64,000 bases of DNA from Aptenodytes patagonicus (GCF_965638725.1 NC_134963.1:13544501-13608500), one strand, 5' to 3'. Numbered from the stretch's first letter, positions 50,844 to 62,100 are shown. Made by a program: numbers and translations. The notes: generated from the sequence alone by a model not told the origin.

Positions 50844-52004
50844 ATGCGGGCGGCGGGGCCGGCACCGGCACCGGGGGGCGGCTCCGCTCCCGCTCCCCGG
50901 CAGCCGCGGGGGGGCCGGGGCGTCCGCCGGGCGCGGGCGTCCTTCGTGGACGAGTCGCTCTTCGGCAGCCCCGCGGGGGCCCGTCCGGCGCCGCCCGGCT
51001 TCGCGCCTCCCTGGGCGGCGGCGGCTCCTTCTCCCGGTGGCGGCGGCGGCCCCCGGCCGAGGAGTAAGTGCAGGTGAGCGGCGGCACGGGGCGCTCCCGC
51101 CAGCCCTCCTCGGCCCGGCCCGCTGCCCCGGGTTTTCGGTGGCCCCGGGGCGCCTTTACGGTGCCGGCCCCTGCGAGCAAGCAGCTGGGGGAGGGCGGCC
51201 CGGCAGCGCCCCTCGGTCCCCCCCCCCGGCTCCAGCCCGGGCCAGCGGGGCTGGACTGGGCTCGGCTGGCCCCGGGCGGTCCTCGGGAGGGTCTGGGGCG
51301 AAGCTCAGCCTCCCTCCACGGCCCTGCGAGGGTTTGCCCCCCCGTGAGCTCCCCCCCCCCCCCCCCCCCCCCCCCCCGCCAAAAAGAGCGGCCGGGTCTG
51401 TGTGCTGTCGCTGCCCGCTTTAATAAACACACGGCTTTCTCTCCTCGCTGCCTCGTGAAGGTTGAGAAGTCACACTCCGTCCTACTGCGACGAGTCCCTC
51501 TTTGGTGCCAAGCCTGAGGGTCCGGCCTGGGCAGCCCCTCGGATGAGGAAGGAAGACGTAGCCAAGCTCCATCCGCTGCTCTGGAGCCCTCCGCCCGGCC
51601 CCCGAAACCAGCCCAGCCTTTCTCCCGGCTCCAGGGAGACGCCCTTGAGAGCCGTCCACCCGCGAACCCTTGTGTCTCCGGCAACAGCAGGCTTTGAGGT
51701 GGGCGGTAAGGACAAGTCCTGTCTCTGGAAGCGTCCTGAGAGCGATTTGGGCTCCGAAGGCCGGGGTGCTCCCGGCAGAGGACGTTCCCAGTCCCTGAGC
51801 CGGCCGAACACCTCCTCAGACAGGCTCCGACTGGCTTCAGGCAACCCCAGGACAGAAAGGTGTAAAAACCAGAGCCCTCCGACAGCCCCTGTGACCCCCC
51901 GAGGCCCTCTGATGAGGGGTCGATCGAAAAGCATGTCCGGGCCTTCCTTGGCCATGAACTCCAAGGCAGTGGGTGGCTGCAAACCCAGGCCTCCCTGGAA
52001 GTGA
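50844..52004 (+). CDS. RITA1: RBPJ-interacting and tubulin-associated protein 1
   Basis: RITA1 binds the Notch effector RBPJ, exports it from the nucleus and so dampens Notch transcription; it also binds tubulin. Two exons, 50844-51073 and 51461-52004, sum to 774 nt or 257 residues (human 269). The orthology markers are [22 protein letters not shown] at 31-52 (given here in part: [13 protein letters not shown]), [13 protein letters not shown] at 80-92, [28 protein letters not shown] and the C-terminal PPWK. The box Ser-aromatic-x-DESLFG thus occurs twice, once in each exon, as in human. The N-terminus is Ala/Pro/Gly-rich and unlike human. The intron holds a C27 run. Confidence 0.93.
51351..51377 (+). 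repeat. C27 homopolymer in RITA1 intron
   Basis: Twenty-seven consecutive cytosines lie in the middle of the 387-base RITA1 intron. They are preceded within 15 bases by a run of seven C's. The G-rich complement could form a G-quadruplex and the C strand an i-motif. The exact length may be unreliable in any assembly. Confidence 0.8.
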
Positions 52005-52560
52005 AGCCAAACGTCCCCCTGGACGTAAATACAGCCTTATCCTACCTGAGGTGGGGCCTGACCTGGTGAGCAAGTCCCTGAGGACCCTGGGGCCTCCCGT
52101 GGCTGTGAACGAAGGACGGGGCTGCTCCACATGGGAGGATGAGCCGGGAACCGAGGGTGGCCGCAGCACCGGAGCGGGACGGGACAGCCTTGGTGGTAAC
52201 AGCAGCTTCCATTGACTGTCCGGTGGTCGTCAGATGAGGAACGGTAACGAGTCAGGTTCCTTCTGTCCCGGAAGTCCAGCCGGAGAAGTCAGAACAGCAG
52301 GAGACAGGACTGCCTACAGCGTAGGTCCAGGGCCCGTCCAGGAGAAGGACCAGGCACAGGTACGCCTACAGCGTAGCTCGGGGGGGACAGGCAGGGCCTG
52401 AGCTCAGGTGGAGCTCCCAGACCAGGGAGCAGAGGGTGCCACCGGGGTGGAGGTCCCAGGTGAGGCTGGCCAGGGCAGTTAAGGTCCGAGAGCCCTGACG
52501 GGGACCTCTGCTGACCAGTTCTGGGGAGAGAGGAGTCCTGCTTCATCCTGCCTGTCGTGT
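52005..52560 (+). other. RITA1 3' region
   Basis: Sequence following the RITA1 stop is likely 3' untranslated, but no perfect AATAAA was found, so its end is not placed. No gene or repeat was recognised before the CR1 fragment at 52561. Confidence 0.4.
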
Positions 52561-53035
52561 ACAATCACAGGATCACTTGGGCTCGACGGGACTGCAGGAG
52601 GTCTCTAGCCCAACCTCCTGCTCGAGGCAGGTGAGCTATGGGCTCAGGCCAGGCCGCTCAGGGCTTTATCCAGTCGGGTGGTGGGAACCCTCAAGGACAG
52701 AGGCTGCACAGCCGCGCTGGTACCCCTTCCCACTGCTTGGCTGTCCTTGGGGTGAGAAGTTTCCCTTTATATCCAGTCGGAGCCTTTCTTGTTTCGGTTT
52801 GTGTCTGTTCTCTCATTCTGCTGTGCACCTGAGCACAAAGCTTGGCTCAAACCTCATGGTCACCTCCTCTTCATAGGTACTGGGAGGCTGCTCTGAGTCC
52901 CCCCAAAACCCTCCCTTCTCCAGGCTGAACAAGCCCCATTCCCTCAGCCTCTGCGCATGGGACGTGTGCTCCAGCCCTGACCGTCTTGGTGGCTCTCTCC
53001 TGGCCTTGCTCCATTTCATCAACGCTTTAATGGTC
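52561..53035 (-). mobile_element. Old 5'-truncated CR1 LINE fragment
   Basis: The plus strand opens with ATCACAGGATCACTTGGG and then GTCTCTAGCCCAACCTCCTG, the reverse complement of the conserved 3' end of chicken-repeat-1 retrotransposons. Further blocks follow in order: GGACAGAGGCTGCACAGCC, TTCTCCAGGCTGAACAAGCCC and CCCTCAGCCTCT, then TGTGCTCCAGCCCTGACC. The element is therefore on the minus strand, about 475 bases long and truncated at its 5' end, as is usual for CR1. Many differences from the remembered consensus suggest an old insertion. CR1 is typical of birds and other sauropsids. Confidence 0.8.
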
Positions 53036-53660
53036 TCCTTCGGCAAGGAAGGAGAAGAGAGGACGAGCAGAGAGGTGAGGAATGGCATCACCCCGCGTCC
53101 TGCTGGCGGTGGGATGCCCCCGAGCTGGATGGGATTTTGTGACAGAGAAGGATCTGCCACAGGGATTTCAGCAGCTTCTGGTGATGAGGACGTGCTGAGT
53201 GGACACGTAATCCTGTGGTTTGTACCGAGGGTTGTGAGGTGCTCTCACAGCAACGCCATGCTCGTCACCAAATAAGTGACCCAAGGCAAATCTGCTGGGG
53301 CCTTGTGTTTGGTCCGCAGGATGCTGCTGTGCGACCTGGGCACAGCTAGCGTCTCCAAAGACTGTCTGAGCAAAGCAGGTCCTCCTCCATTTCCATTCCT
53401 GAGGTGGGAAAGAGCAACTCGGTCTTTAGGAATACAAGTAGGGAGGCAGATAAAGGACGCAAGCCGGGTGGCTCGGGGTTTGCAGCCAGTGTCACCGCTG
53501 CCCTGGGAAGGGAGGCTGCAGTGACGAGCTGCTGAGGTCAGGGAACGCAGGGGAGTCGCCGGGAGTCTGGTAACTCCCTCCCACGCAAAGGGAAACATTC
53601 TCTCAAATTCACCCAAGGACAAACCGAGCCAGGTTAAGGGCATCATCCGGCCCCCAGAAA
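53036..53660. other. Intergenic region between CR1 fragment and IQCD relic
   Basis: Nothing coding is recognised. A minus-strand AATAAA at 53667-53662 is suitably placed to be the old poly(A) signal of the IQCD relic. Confidence 0.35.
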
Positions 53661-54009
53661 TTTTATTGCCACCTTGAGCAGCAGCGGGATTGGGCCTTGA
53701 CCCACTCCAGCACATGAAGGGCACTGAAGCTAGAAAGGCCAGCCGGGAGGGACACCCCTGGTCCAGTCCCGTTGGCAAGAAAGGTTATTCTTGCTTTTGA
53801 AAGGCAACAGAGCTCAACCTAAAATGGTGAGATGTGTCATCATGCCGCTGCTCTGATGTCTTCTGTCTGTGACAGCCAGCCCTGGCAGGCTCAGGCCTTA
53901 GTGCAAGTGCTATCTCAGTCAATGCTTGTAATCTGGGAGAGTTGAGCCCCAGGGGAGCAAGCAGCCATGCTGGGAAGAAAGAATGGAGGACAGAGGATGG
54001 ATTTTGTGC

Positions 54010-56771
54010 TTATTTCTTGGCCTTCTTGCCCTCTCCCTTTTTCTTCGTCTTTGACATGAGGGGTGTCTGGAACAAGCAGCTTTTCTGGATGCGGGTGGCA
54101 GCACAGGTTGTGGCCATCTCCCTCACGTCCCACTCATTCTTCTGCCGCATTCAGCGCTCCTCCTCAGTCCAGGAACAGGAGGTAAGCACGGTGCGTTGCT
54201 CCTTCAGGGCCAAGCCTTTTCCTTGGTGCAGACAGCATGAAGTGCCTCTCGGTCAGCCTGGCAAGACAGCAGATGCCAGTTACTGCAGGCTTGAGGGCCT
54301 TCAGCAGGTTCTCCCTGCACATCCCTACGGAGGGATCCTTTAACTATCCCAAATCCGGGTAGAATTGCCCCTGGCTGCCGAACTGAGCCTTCCCAAAGGG
54401 ACCAAAAAAAGGAAATGTGCCTGAGTGAGACTTTTCAAGAGGTGCCAGGTCCAAATACCTTCATGCTCCTTTGAACCTCCCCCGCCGGCTTCCCTACATT
54501 GCAGACGGCCTCCGTCCTCTGATGGGGACTCTGACCGTGTGAGGCACGTGCAGGTCAGGGCCTGCTTTGCCACCATGCTGAAGAAAAGGCCACCTCTCTG
54601 TGGTTTGGATGGGGCTGAGCCTGAGCCGAGAGCTTTGCTGAGAAGCAGGTTGTATCAGTGGTGCTGTAACCCAGCTGATACGCTGTGAGCTCTTGGGAGC
54701 GTGGGAAGAGCCGGGCCGTGTCCGCCTGCAGAAGGCCAGGGACAGGTAGTTTCGGTGGCACTCGGCAGCGGTTTATTCCTTGCCCGACGCACTAGTGAGC
54801 CGCGCAGAGGAGGAGGGTTAGGGGAGCCAGCAGTTCTGGGGCTCGGTGCTCCAGGCGCCCTGGCAGAGAGGAATCAATAATAACCTGACGTTATTAAAAA
54901 CCTGAGAAGGTGAGGATCCTTATGATTAGCATCAAGTGTTCAGGCCCCTTCCCACACTTTGCACTGCGGCAAGCCAGCAGCTTTTCTCCACCTGGGTAAA
55001 AACTGTAGGGACACGAAAGCAATTAGGGCCTTCTCAGAGGAGGCGTTGGGGGTGCTGATGTGAATCTGAGCCTGTTCAGCTTAATTTGGATGTCGGCACA
55101 GTGACATGCAAGCTGTTAAGCCTGCAGGTCTCTCGAGTGGGCTGGGAGAGAAACTGAAGTGTGATTTGGACACTAGATGGAGACAAGAGGGTTAAGGATT
55201 GACACAAAAGCGAGAGCCCTGTTCCCTAGCAGCAGGTGGATGAGTCAGACCCAGTGAGGCGAGTCATCAGCAAACTGGGGTAACTGCCCCGAAATCTAAG
55301 CAGCAGAGAACTGCTGAACCCGAAAGCGGGACACAAAGTGCAATCTTGGAGTGCTGGAGTACTTGAAAGATGAAGCCTCTTAAAATGAAGAGAGATTTTT
55401 ATCTGAAAAACAAGATGACGGTGGCTTGTATGGCCAGGGGTGGCCAGTTTACCCCCACTGCTGTGTTCAGGCTCCAAGGAATCAACGGGGGAAACCAGAG
55501 CCCATCGCATCAGCCACACGCTTTCCTGTCCCACCCTGGCCCAGGCTGTCACCGAGGGCTTCCAGGCCGTCAGGAGGTCAGAACTGGCACTTCCTCGCTA
55601 TTTACACCACAAGGACAATGTTGGTTAAAATACAAATGGGTTGCTTGGGTTTCGTACTGCGGTTCTCACTCCCATTTGATGTTTTACTACTGCCCCGTCC
55701 TCTTGTTCTACCAGAGCTGTGCAGTCCAGCACAAGAGCAAAAGATGCTCCATTACTGTTCTGGGCTGCCCTGCCTGTAGGAGGCTGGTGCTTGTGAGGAG
55801 CAAACACCAAGTCTAAATAAAATGAGGTGGGGGAAACGTTCAGTTGTTTCCTAGCTCCAGATGCCCCCTGTCCAGTGTCACCGATGCTCGGCTCAGGCGA
55901 GAGTTGATACAGAGGCCTGAATCACAGCTGGGACTCCTGCCTGCTGCTGCTCTTATTTCTCATTTTTCTATCTGCTCAGCACTGCGGTAAATCACACTCT
56001 CTCTACCTTTGACTCAACCCTGGCTCCTTGTCTCGAGTCTCTCAGCAAAGTACCAGCCAATCTGGGAACTGCTCAGCTTCCAAAATTAGCTGCGCCCAGC
56101 CCTAGGTGCTACAAACAACTACAAAAGACGGTTTTATGTGCGGGCAGTATTACGTTTGCTCTGCTTAGCCCATACCAGCTCCCTTGTTTTTCAGCACACG
56201 CCTCGCCCGATCTGCGGTAGCCTCGCTGCTCTGCATTCTGGCTAGCGTGCGGCCTCTCCAAACTGGCACAGCGCTTTGCAGAGCTGGTTTCAGAGCCGAG
56301 TCAGTGAATGGGGAGAAAAGGCGGTCCTGCGAGTAAGCTGCTTGCTTGGTGGTTGTGATTGTTGTTGCTACAGGGCTGCTTTCCACTGAAATCAGCGGAG
56401 CATTGTGATGGAGCAGGTACACCGTGAAAAACAGCATATGCGTCCTGCCAGGAGCTGGCAGGAGCCAGGTAATTACCTGAAGCAGGCAGCGGCCTGACCT
56501 GACGGCACTACGACAGGTTTAATCTCCTCCTGCAGTACCTTTCTGAGAGCCAGCGCTGATCCTCAGTGCCCCAATACAAGTGTATTGAGTTGTGTCCTTA
56601 GGTGCCGAGTGTCCTGCTGTAGCTCGTCACGCTCATTCAGGGAAGCCCGCAGCTCCTCTTTCTGCTGTTTCACCGCTTCCCGCTTGGTCTGCGGGATGCA
56701 GGTCTTTTGGCCAGCTCTTGCAAGCTGTTTTTGAGATCTCTCATCGCATTGTCCTCCTTGTAAATCCAGCC
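54010..56771 (-). pseudogene. IQCD: Decayed IQ motif-containing protein D / dynein regulatory complex 10
   Basis: In other vertebrates IQCD (DRC10) is a coiled-coil subunit of the ciliary nexin-dynein regulatory complex and lies between RITA1 and TPCN1, as here. Exon-like block 56771-56539 reads EDNAMRDLKNSLQELAK, then after a one-base frame change TKREAVKQQKEELRASL, LRTQLNTLV, an in-frame TGA and ALRK before a GTACTG donor. This parallels human IQELKNHLHQVLK, RTKQEAEKQQKADFRAS and QSQFYNLV...ALRK. Block 54257-54010 reads REALHAVCTKEKAW, a frame change, LKEQRTVL, TEEER, an in-frame TGA and CAATRIQK, with a Lys-rich end before TAA. The IQ consensus Arg-Gly is lost. A possible 60-nt middle exon is 54518-54459. 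The 5' exons were not found. Two stops and two frame changes make a working protein unlikely. Confidence 0.65.
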
Positions 56772-57240
56772 CTGGAGGATGATGCAAAGAAAGAAATACC
56801 ACTGAGAAGGGGAGGGCACGGTGCGGCATCAGGTGGGCAGAAGAAAGGCTCGTTTGCAAAGATGTTGGTAATTTGAGACTGGACGCCCCTGCTCTGGTAG
56901 CAAGGGGGATGCTGCAGCTGGACAGAGGCCTTACCTACCCATTTGTAACACCGACAGGAGTCCTGCCGGTGGCAAAATCAATCGGAGCCACTGGGCAGAG
57001 CCTGGTGGCTTTATCAGGCTGGATTAGGCTCAGAGGGACTGTCCTGGGGACCTGGCTCAGCAGGTTGCCTGCGAGAGAAACGCTCGGCCTGGACCAATGG
57101 AACAGATTTATTCATTGCACACCGGACCACTCGCTTCCCGCTTGAGAATCCTCACCTCATCAGAGATGGACGTGATCCAGGGGGCTTGGGAGCGTCGTGT
57201 TTCACCGACGGGGCCCTCGGCCCTTCACGGCACCTGCTGT
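56772..57240. other. Region upstream of IQCD relic, no exon recognised
   Basis: The N-terminal exons of IQCD would be expected on the minus strand here. I could not identify any, nor any plus-strand gene. The sequence becomes CpG-rich from about 57180 onward. Confidence 0.35.
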
Positions 57241-58420
57241 ACCCGCTGCCTCTTGGGGCGGGGCTGGGCTGGGCTGCCCTTCCTCGGGGCCCATCTCTTC
57301 CCTGCAGTCACCGACGCCCCCGGGCCGGAGCCTGGGAACAGAAACCTCTCCTCCTCGAGGCGAGGCCGGGGGCAGCGGCACAGCCCGGGGCCGTGGGGGT
57401 CCCGGGCCGGGGGCTCCCCTCGGGGTGGGCCTCGGCGGGCCCGGCGCTCCCCCATCTCCGCCTGCGTCCCGCCGTTGCTAGGTGACCGCCTCGCTCACCT
57501 CTGACCCTAAGGGCGGGGCCTCAACACAGCCAATGGCAGCCCGCACTCTTCTCCCCGAGAGCCCGCCCCTTCCTTCCCGTGGTTGAGGCGTGATGTTATT
57601 AGCCCACCACCACCTCGGGCCAATCAGCATCCCCGCCTGGCCGGAGGGGCAGCGCCGCTACCCAATGACGAGACCAAGCGCGGGAGGGAGGAGGAGGAGG
57701 AGGCGGCGGGAATAATCCGGATCCTCTCGCGGGGGCCGAGGGCCGGCGGTGGGCGGGGCGGAGCGGGCGCGGAGCGTGGATTGGCGGGGAGGGAGGGAGG
57801 CTCGGCCTCTCCGGGAGAGGCCCGCGCCGCCGCGGCCAATGAGAGCCGGGGGTCGGGGCGGCGCGCGCCGGGCGCTGAGGAGAGGTGTCGCAGCGGCCGC
57901 GGGCGCCGGTTCGGCGGGGCCGGGCCGGGCCGTGTCCGGGGGCCGGCGGCGGGGAGGGGTCCCTGGGGGCCGCAGGCCTGAGGGGCTGGCGGGGGGGCAG
58001 GCGCACCCGCGGGCTCCGCAGAAGCCGGGGGGTGGTGGTGGCGGCGGCGGGGCCGGGGCCGGTTTGCGCGGGCCGGGGGCGGCGGGGCCGGGGGGGGGGA
58101 GTCCGGGAAGGGGGCCGGGCCGGGGCCTCCAGAGCGCGGTGACAGCCCCGTCTCGGTGTCCCTCTCTCCTAGGCCGCGGGAGGAGCCCGGTCCGGGCCGC
58201 TCTGCCTGCTGCCCAGCCGTGAGTGTCCGCCGCTCAGGTTCACGTCCCGGCCCTCGGTGCACCCCTGCGGGCGCGGGGCAGCTCGGCGCGGGGCCCGTGC
58301 TCGGCAGCGGGGAGCGGTCGGGCCTGTTGCTGTGGGAGATGCGGCCTCCGCCGTGACTTCTTCCTCCCCTCGCCACGGCCTGCAAGGAGGGAGACGGGGA
58401 GAGCAGCGGCTGCGTGGCGG
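57240..58420 (+). promoter_or_regulatory. TPCN1: TPCN1 CpG island with CCAAT-box cluster and likely noncoding first exon
   Basis: A very CpG-rich block of about 1.2 kb lies between the IQCD relic and the first TPCN1 coding exon. CCAAT occurs at 57530-57534, 57620-57624, 57662-57666 and 57836-57840, and inverted (ATTGG) at 57780-57784. GC boxes are frequent. A strong donor (GTGAGT) at 58219 could end a noncoding first exon joined to the acceptor at 58935-58937. The island would originally have served IQCD on the other strand as well. Confidence 0.55.
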
Positions 58421-58937
58421 CACCGGCTGTGGAGCGTCCCTGTAAGGTTGTCCGGGGCCTGCTTGATTTTTCGTTTCCTCCACCTTTTAAAGAAACCCGT
58501 GACTTTGTGACAGTGACATCACCCAGTAAAAAAGCCTACGGGAACTTCATGTGTGCAGACTCAAACTGGCCTCTTTCTCTCCCTCTTTCCCCTCCCCACC
58601 TGAGATCGAGGCATTTTGGCATGCCGGGGGAAAGAGCCATGTGTGACGGTGACACTTAGCATCATGCTGGCTCCGGATGCGTCACGCCCGCCTGCTTCTT
58701 GTGCCGAGCGGTCAGGAGTTTGTCAAGAAGCACTTTCTTTTGCTTCTGTGCTGTACTGCGAGCCGTGCGCTGACTGGAACAGGCAGCCCAGACCTGACTT
58801 TTTGAATTTAGCTTTTGCATAAACACTGCCATTGAGTCTAGCATCCTGCGCTGCTTTTCGAAAGCAAATAACTAGATCCTTTTTTGAACTGTGGTCTCTA
58901 GAGATGAGTACACATACCTTTATATTCTTATGTCTAG

Positions 58938-59165
58938 AGGACACCCCCGATGGAAGACTTTCCGGGGAGAGTTTTTGACATAAGCGTTTTACAAGTGGAA
59001 CTGAAAAAGGCGTTATTTAAAGTTCTTGGAGTAGGAGCCTCTGAAGGGACAGGATGGCTGTGAGCATGGATGATGACGTTCCCCTCATCCTCACGCTGGA
59101 TGACAGTGGAAGCAGCGCCTCAGCCCCCCTTGATGACCTGGATCGGGAGGAGCTGCCTAACGAAA
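58938..59165 (+). other. TPCN1: TPCN1 first coding exon with overlapping upstream ORF
   Basis: The exon runs from the acceptor TCTAG at 58933-58937 to donor GTAAGA at 59166. Within its 5' untranslated part an ATG at 58950 opens a 37-codon frame that stops at 59061-59063, seven bases past the TPCN1 ATG. The upstream ATG has a weak context (C at -3, G at +4), whereas the main ATG has A at -3 and G at +4. Confidence 0.6.
59054..59165 (+). CDS. TPCN1: Two-pore cation channel 1, N-terminus (partial; 3' exons outside window)
   Basis: TPCN1 is an endolysosomal two-domain cation channel linked to NAADP and PI(3,5)P2 signalling. Only the first coding exon is present: 112 nt, 37 codons plus one base. 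It reads MAVSMDDDVPLILTLDD at the start and REELPNE at its end, against human MAVSLDDDVPLILTLDE and QEELPSK. The encoded part is the acidic cytosolic N-terminus; no transmembrane segment is in the window. The ATG is chosen from this match and its good initiation context. The neighbouring IQCD relic and RITA1 support the assignment by conserved gene order. Confidence 0.9.
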
Positions 59166-62100
59166 GTAAGATCGCTTTGTCGTTGTTTCCTGCCTGCTGT
59201 GACGGCTTCGCTTGTTTTTCTCTTTGCAGCGGTTGCTCTTTCTTGCGCTTGCCAGGACCTGAAACTCTCAGAGCTGTCGTTCAGCGTCCTGGCAGCCCCC
59301 TGAGAAAATCAGATCAGGAAGTTGCTTATTGTGTTGCTTGTTTACACACAGCACCCGTGTTTACAGCAGGAGGGCAGAGGACACTGGATGGACGGGTCCT
59401 ACCGATGCCGCTTCTAACGCACATTTTTTGTGGTTTCCGTGTAATAACCTGTGACCTTGTTGTCCTTAAGCTCAACTCTCCTTTCCTGCACGTTGGCCCA
59501 GCGCATCTCCTTTTCTTGGCACTGACCCGCCGTGCTGTACCACTGGCCCGAGCTGTCAGGTGCAGCAGCTGCAATTATGTCATGTAGTATTTTCCTAGCG
59601 CCATAAAGCATCTGTCCTTTGCAACTGTTGTTTCGCCTATTTCTAGTTTACATTCTGATTTTTGCAAAAAGGAAAGCAATGCATGTTGATAAATCCCTTT
59701 AACAGCTTTATTGTATTCTTATCGAAGAACCTGGAGTACTTTTAGACAGTATGTTCATACTCCTGTTAGCCCCAGGTATTTAGTGGGACAGAGCCAGCCT
59801 ATGAGCGTTGGGAGGGGGAAAATAAAAGCCACCATCTCTTAGAAGCATTGCTTTCTCCTCGGTGTATCTTCGTTAAAGCCTTCGCCCTGCACTAGGTGAG
59901 ATGGGAACAGCAGATGCGTTTGAGCATGTTCAGTGAGTTTCTGTTTTACGTTATACCTCACTGAAGGTACCTGAGCAGTTTTGTTCAACACATCCCTTTG
60001 ACTTCCAGTTGACATTGCAGGTGTGTGCACAGGTGTTGTGATCCTATTCAAGCCCTTGCTGCCACAAGCTTAACATTTGCACCAAATAAATCGTTTCCTG
60101 GCCTGGCATCCCTTTTTTCTACATTATACCTCTATTCCGTACTGCCTCTGTGACTCTGTGATTTGATTTTTCTCTTGCAATCATATGGGTTCCCTTAATT
60201 TTCCTCCTTCTGTGACTTCCTGAGCCAGTAGCTGGTTTCTGACAAGGAAGATTCCTCCTCCTCCTCCTCCTCCTCCTCCTCTCCCACCCTGCAATACACA
60301 TCCCTGGCTAAATTGCCCAGTTGACTTTCTCTAAGCTCCGCTGCATCGTTGCTCCATTGCATCTGCTCTATTGCGTCTGTTTGCCTTTTAAAGTTTAGCG
60401 CTCTATTTTTAAGTTAAATAGAAGAGAGAATGCTTCCTCTGTCCACTGGTGTATTTATAGGCTTTCTTGTGACTAATTTTAATCACTCTTCTCTCATCTT
60501 TTTCTTCCACCCGCCTCCCATCCCTTTAAAAAAGAAGTTGTGTGAGGTTTATCATTTGGTTAAAGCCAACACGACTGTCAAAGCACAAGCATGCGAATGA
60601 ACGTATTAATAAATAAAAATATTCCACAATCTGCTTCCCTTGAAATACAGGGAAATTGTTTAGGGACCAATTTTGTGCTTCTTAAAAGATCGCTGTGTGG
60701 TTTTTGAGAATTCATTTCCTGGAAGTCTTCGAACGAAGTGTCTCTTGGTATTGAAAACCCGTTATTTTGCTGTATGTTTTAATCACTGTTAAAGCTGAAT
60801 TTGCTGAAAAAATATAAAGCTTATTCTATGCAAGTGATACTGAATGATACGGAGCCTTCTGAAGTCGGTGGGTACTGCGGGAGTGGGATGAAAGATAAGA
60901 AGGGAAGGCTGGCATAAACAACTTGAAAGGCACATTTATCTCTGAGAAGCGGGAAGCTTAAATTAGTGAGTGAGCAGACTAACGCCATCACTTGCAACAG
61001 TAAGCTTGTTTAAAAAACAGAACATGTAGCCTGGCTTTCCTCTTTGCCTGCAAAGAAAATCTACTGTGAAATGCAGAAAAGTTGTGTCTCATGGAGGCTG
61101 TGAGGAATTCAAATGTTTCCCCTCTGCTCTGCCTCCACTTCTCTGCTGAGGACTGAAGTGACATTAACAGAACTGTATAATTTCACGTTTTTATTCAGAG
61201 GCTTGTCTTTTTCAGGGAAAAAGAGTATGAGAGAAGTCCTTTTCAGGAGAAGGAGAGCCTGCCAGGGTGATGATGAGGGCATGGGGACAGGGAAGGTCAA
61301 GAGGCTGTTTCCTTCTGGTTTTGTCTTCCTTACGCCTAAACTCTCAGAATATTCAGCCAGAATTTGGAGGAATAGCTCACTTCTTACTGTGCCTGACCAT
61401 CGACTCCTAGGGATTTGGTGGCAGGTTAAACACAGAGCTTTTATTTAAGTGTGTCCCCAGATACCAGCTGGGACTGTTTGCAGTGAAGGACCCATCACCC
61501 TCCTCCCAGGTGACACCGAGGGAAAGACAAAGTGGGTGTAACTGCCCTCATGTTAAATCATGCGTCTGAGGTTGATAATAATTAAGTTGCACTCATGTTT
61601 TGTGTTGCTGTGTCAATGAACCTCTCTAAATTTTAATCCATATTCCAGCCTGTCACAACCATCTCGCTAAGTGCTGTGTATCTGTGTGATTTCAGTGTAT
61701 CAACTCTCATGTTTTTTAAGGAACTTCTTGTGCTTTTTTTTTAAAAAAAAGTGATCCACGATGTAGCTTTGTTACGATCAGGTCCTTGGATAAATGAATT
61801 TGTAGTTTTGGACTCTTGGTGTTGATTGTCTGGAAATGCAGACAAGTTACTGGGTTGAAATAAGTAGTAACAGGGTTTTCTGAAAGCAAGCCTGTTGCAG
61901 ATGCAAAAAGAAAGGACTGAAGTGCAAGAGTGTATTCCTTTCCGAACCTTGCAGAAGAGTCCTCTTCTGGGTAAGTGAATGTCTTGGGCTTAGAATAAAA
62001 GAAAGCTAAATGAGAAAACTGTGTGGAAAATGACATTCTTAAAGAAAATGTCCAGCTGCAAAAGTTAATCTCCCTAATCATACAGCTCTTAAGCACTTAA

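Noticed and set aside
49727-50845. 372-codon minus-strand open frame
   Set aside because: It is read-through of DDX54 exons 1-4 and their introns, including a minisatellite giving Pro-Val-Ser repeats. Only the exon parts are real.
55370-55816. 148-codon plus-strand open frame followed by AATAAA
   Set aside because: The placement of the hexamer is tempting, but the product matches no family, has unusual composition and lies inside the IQCD relic. It is kept only as a note.
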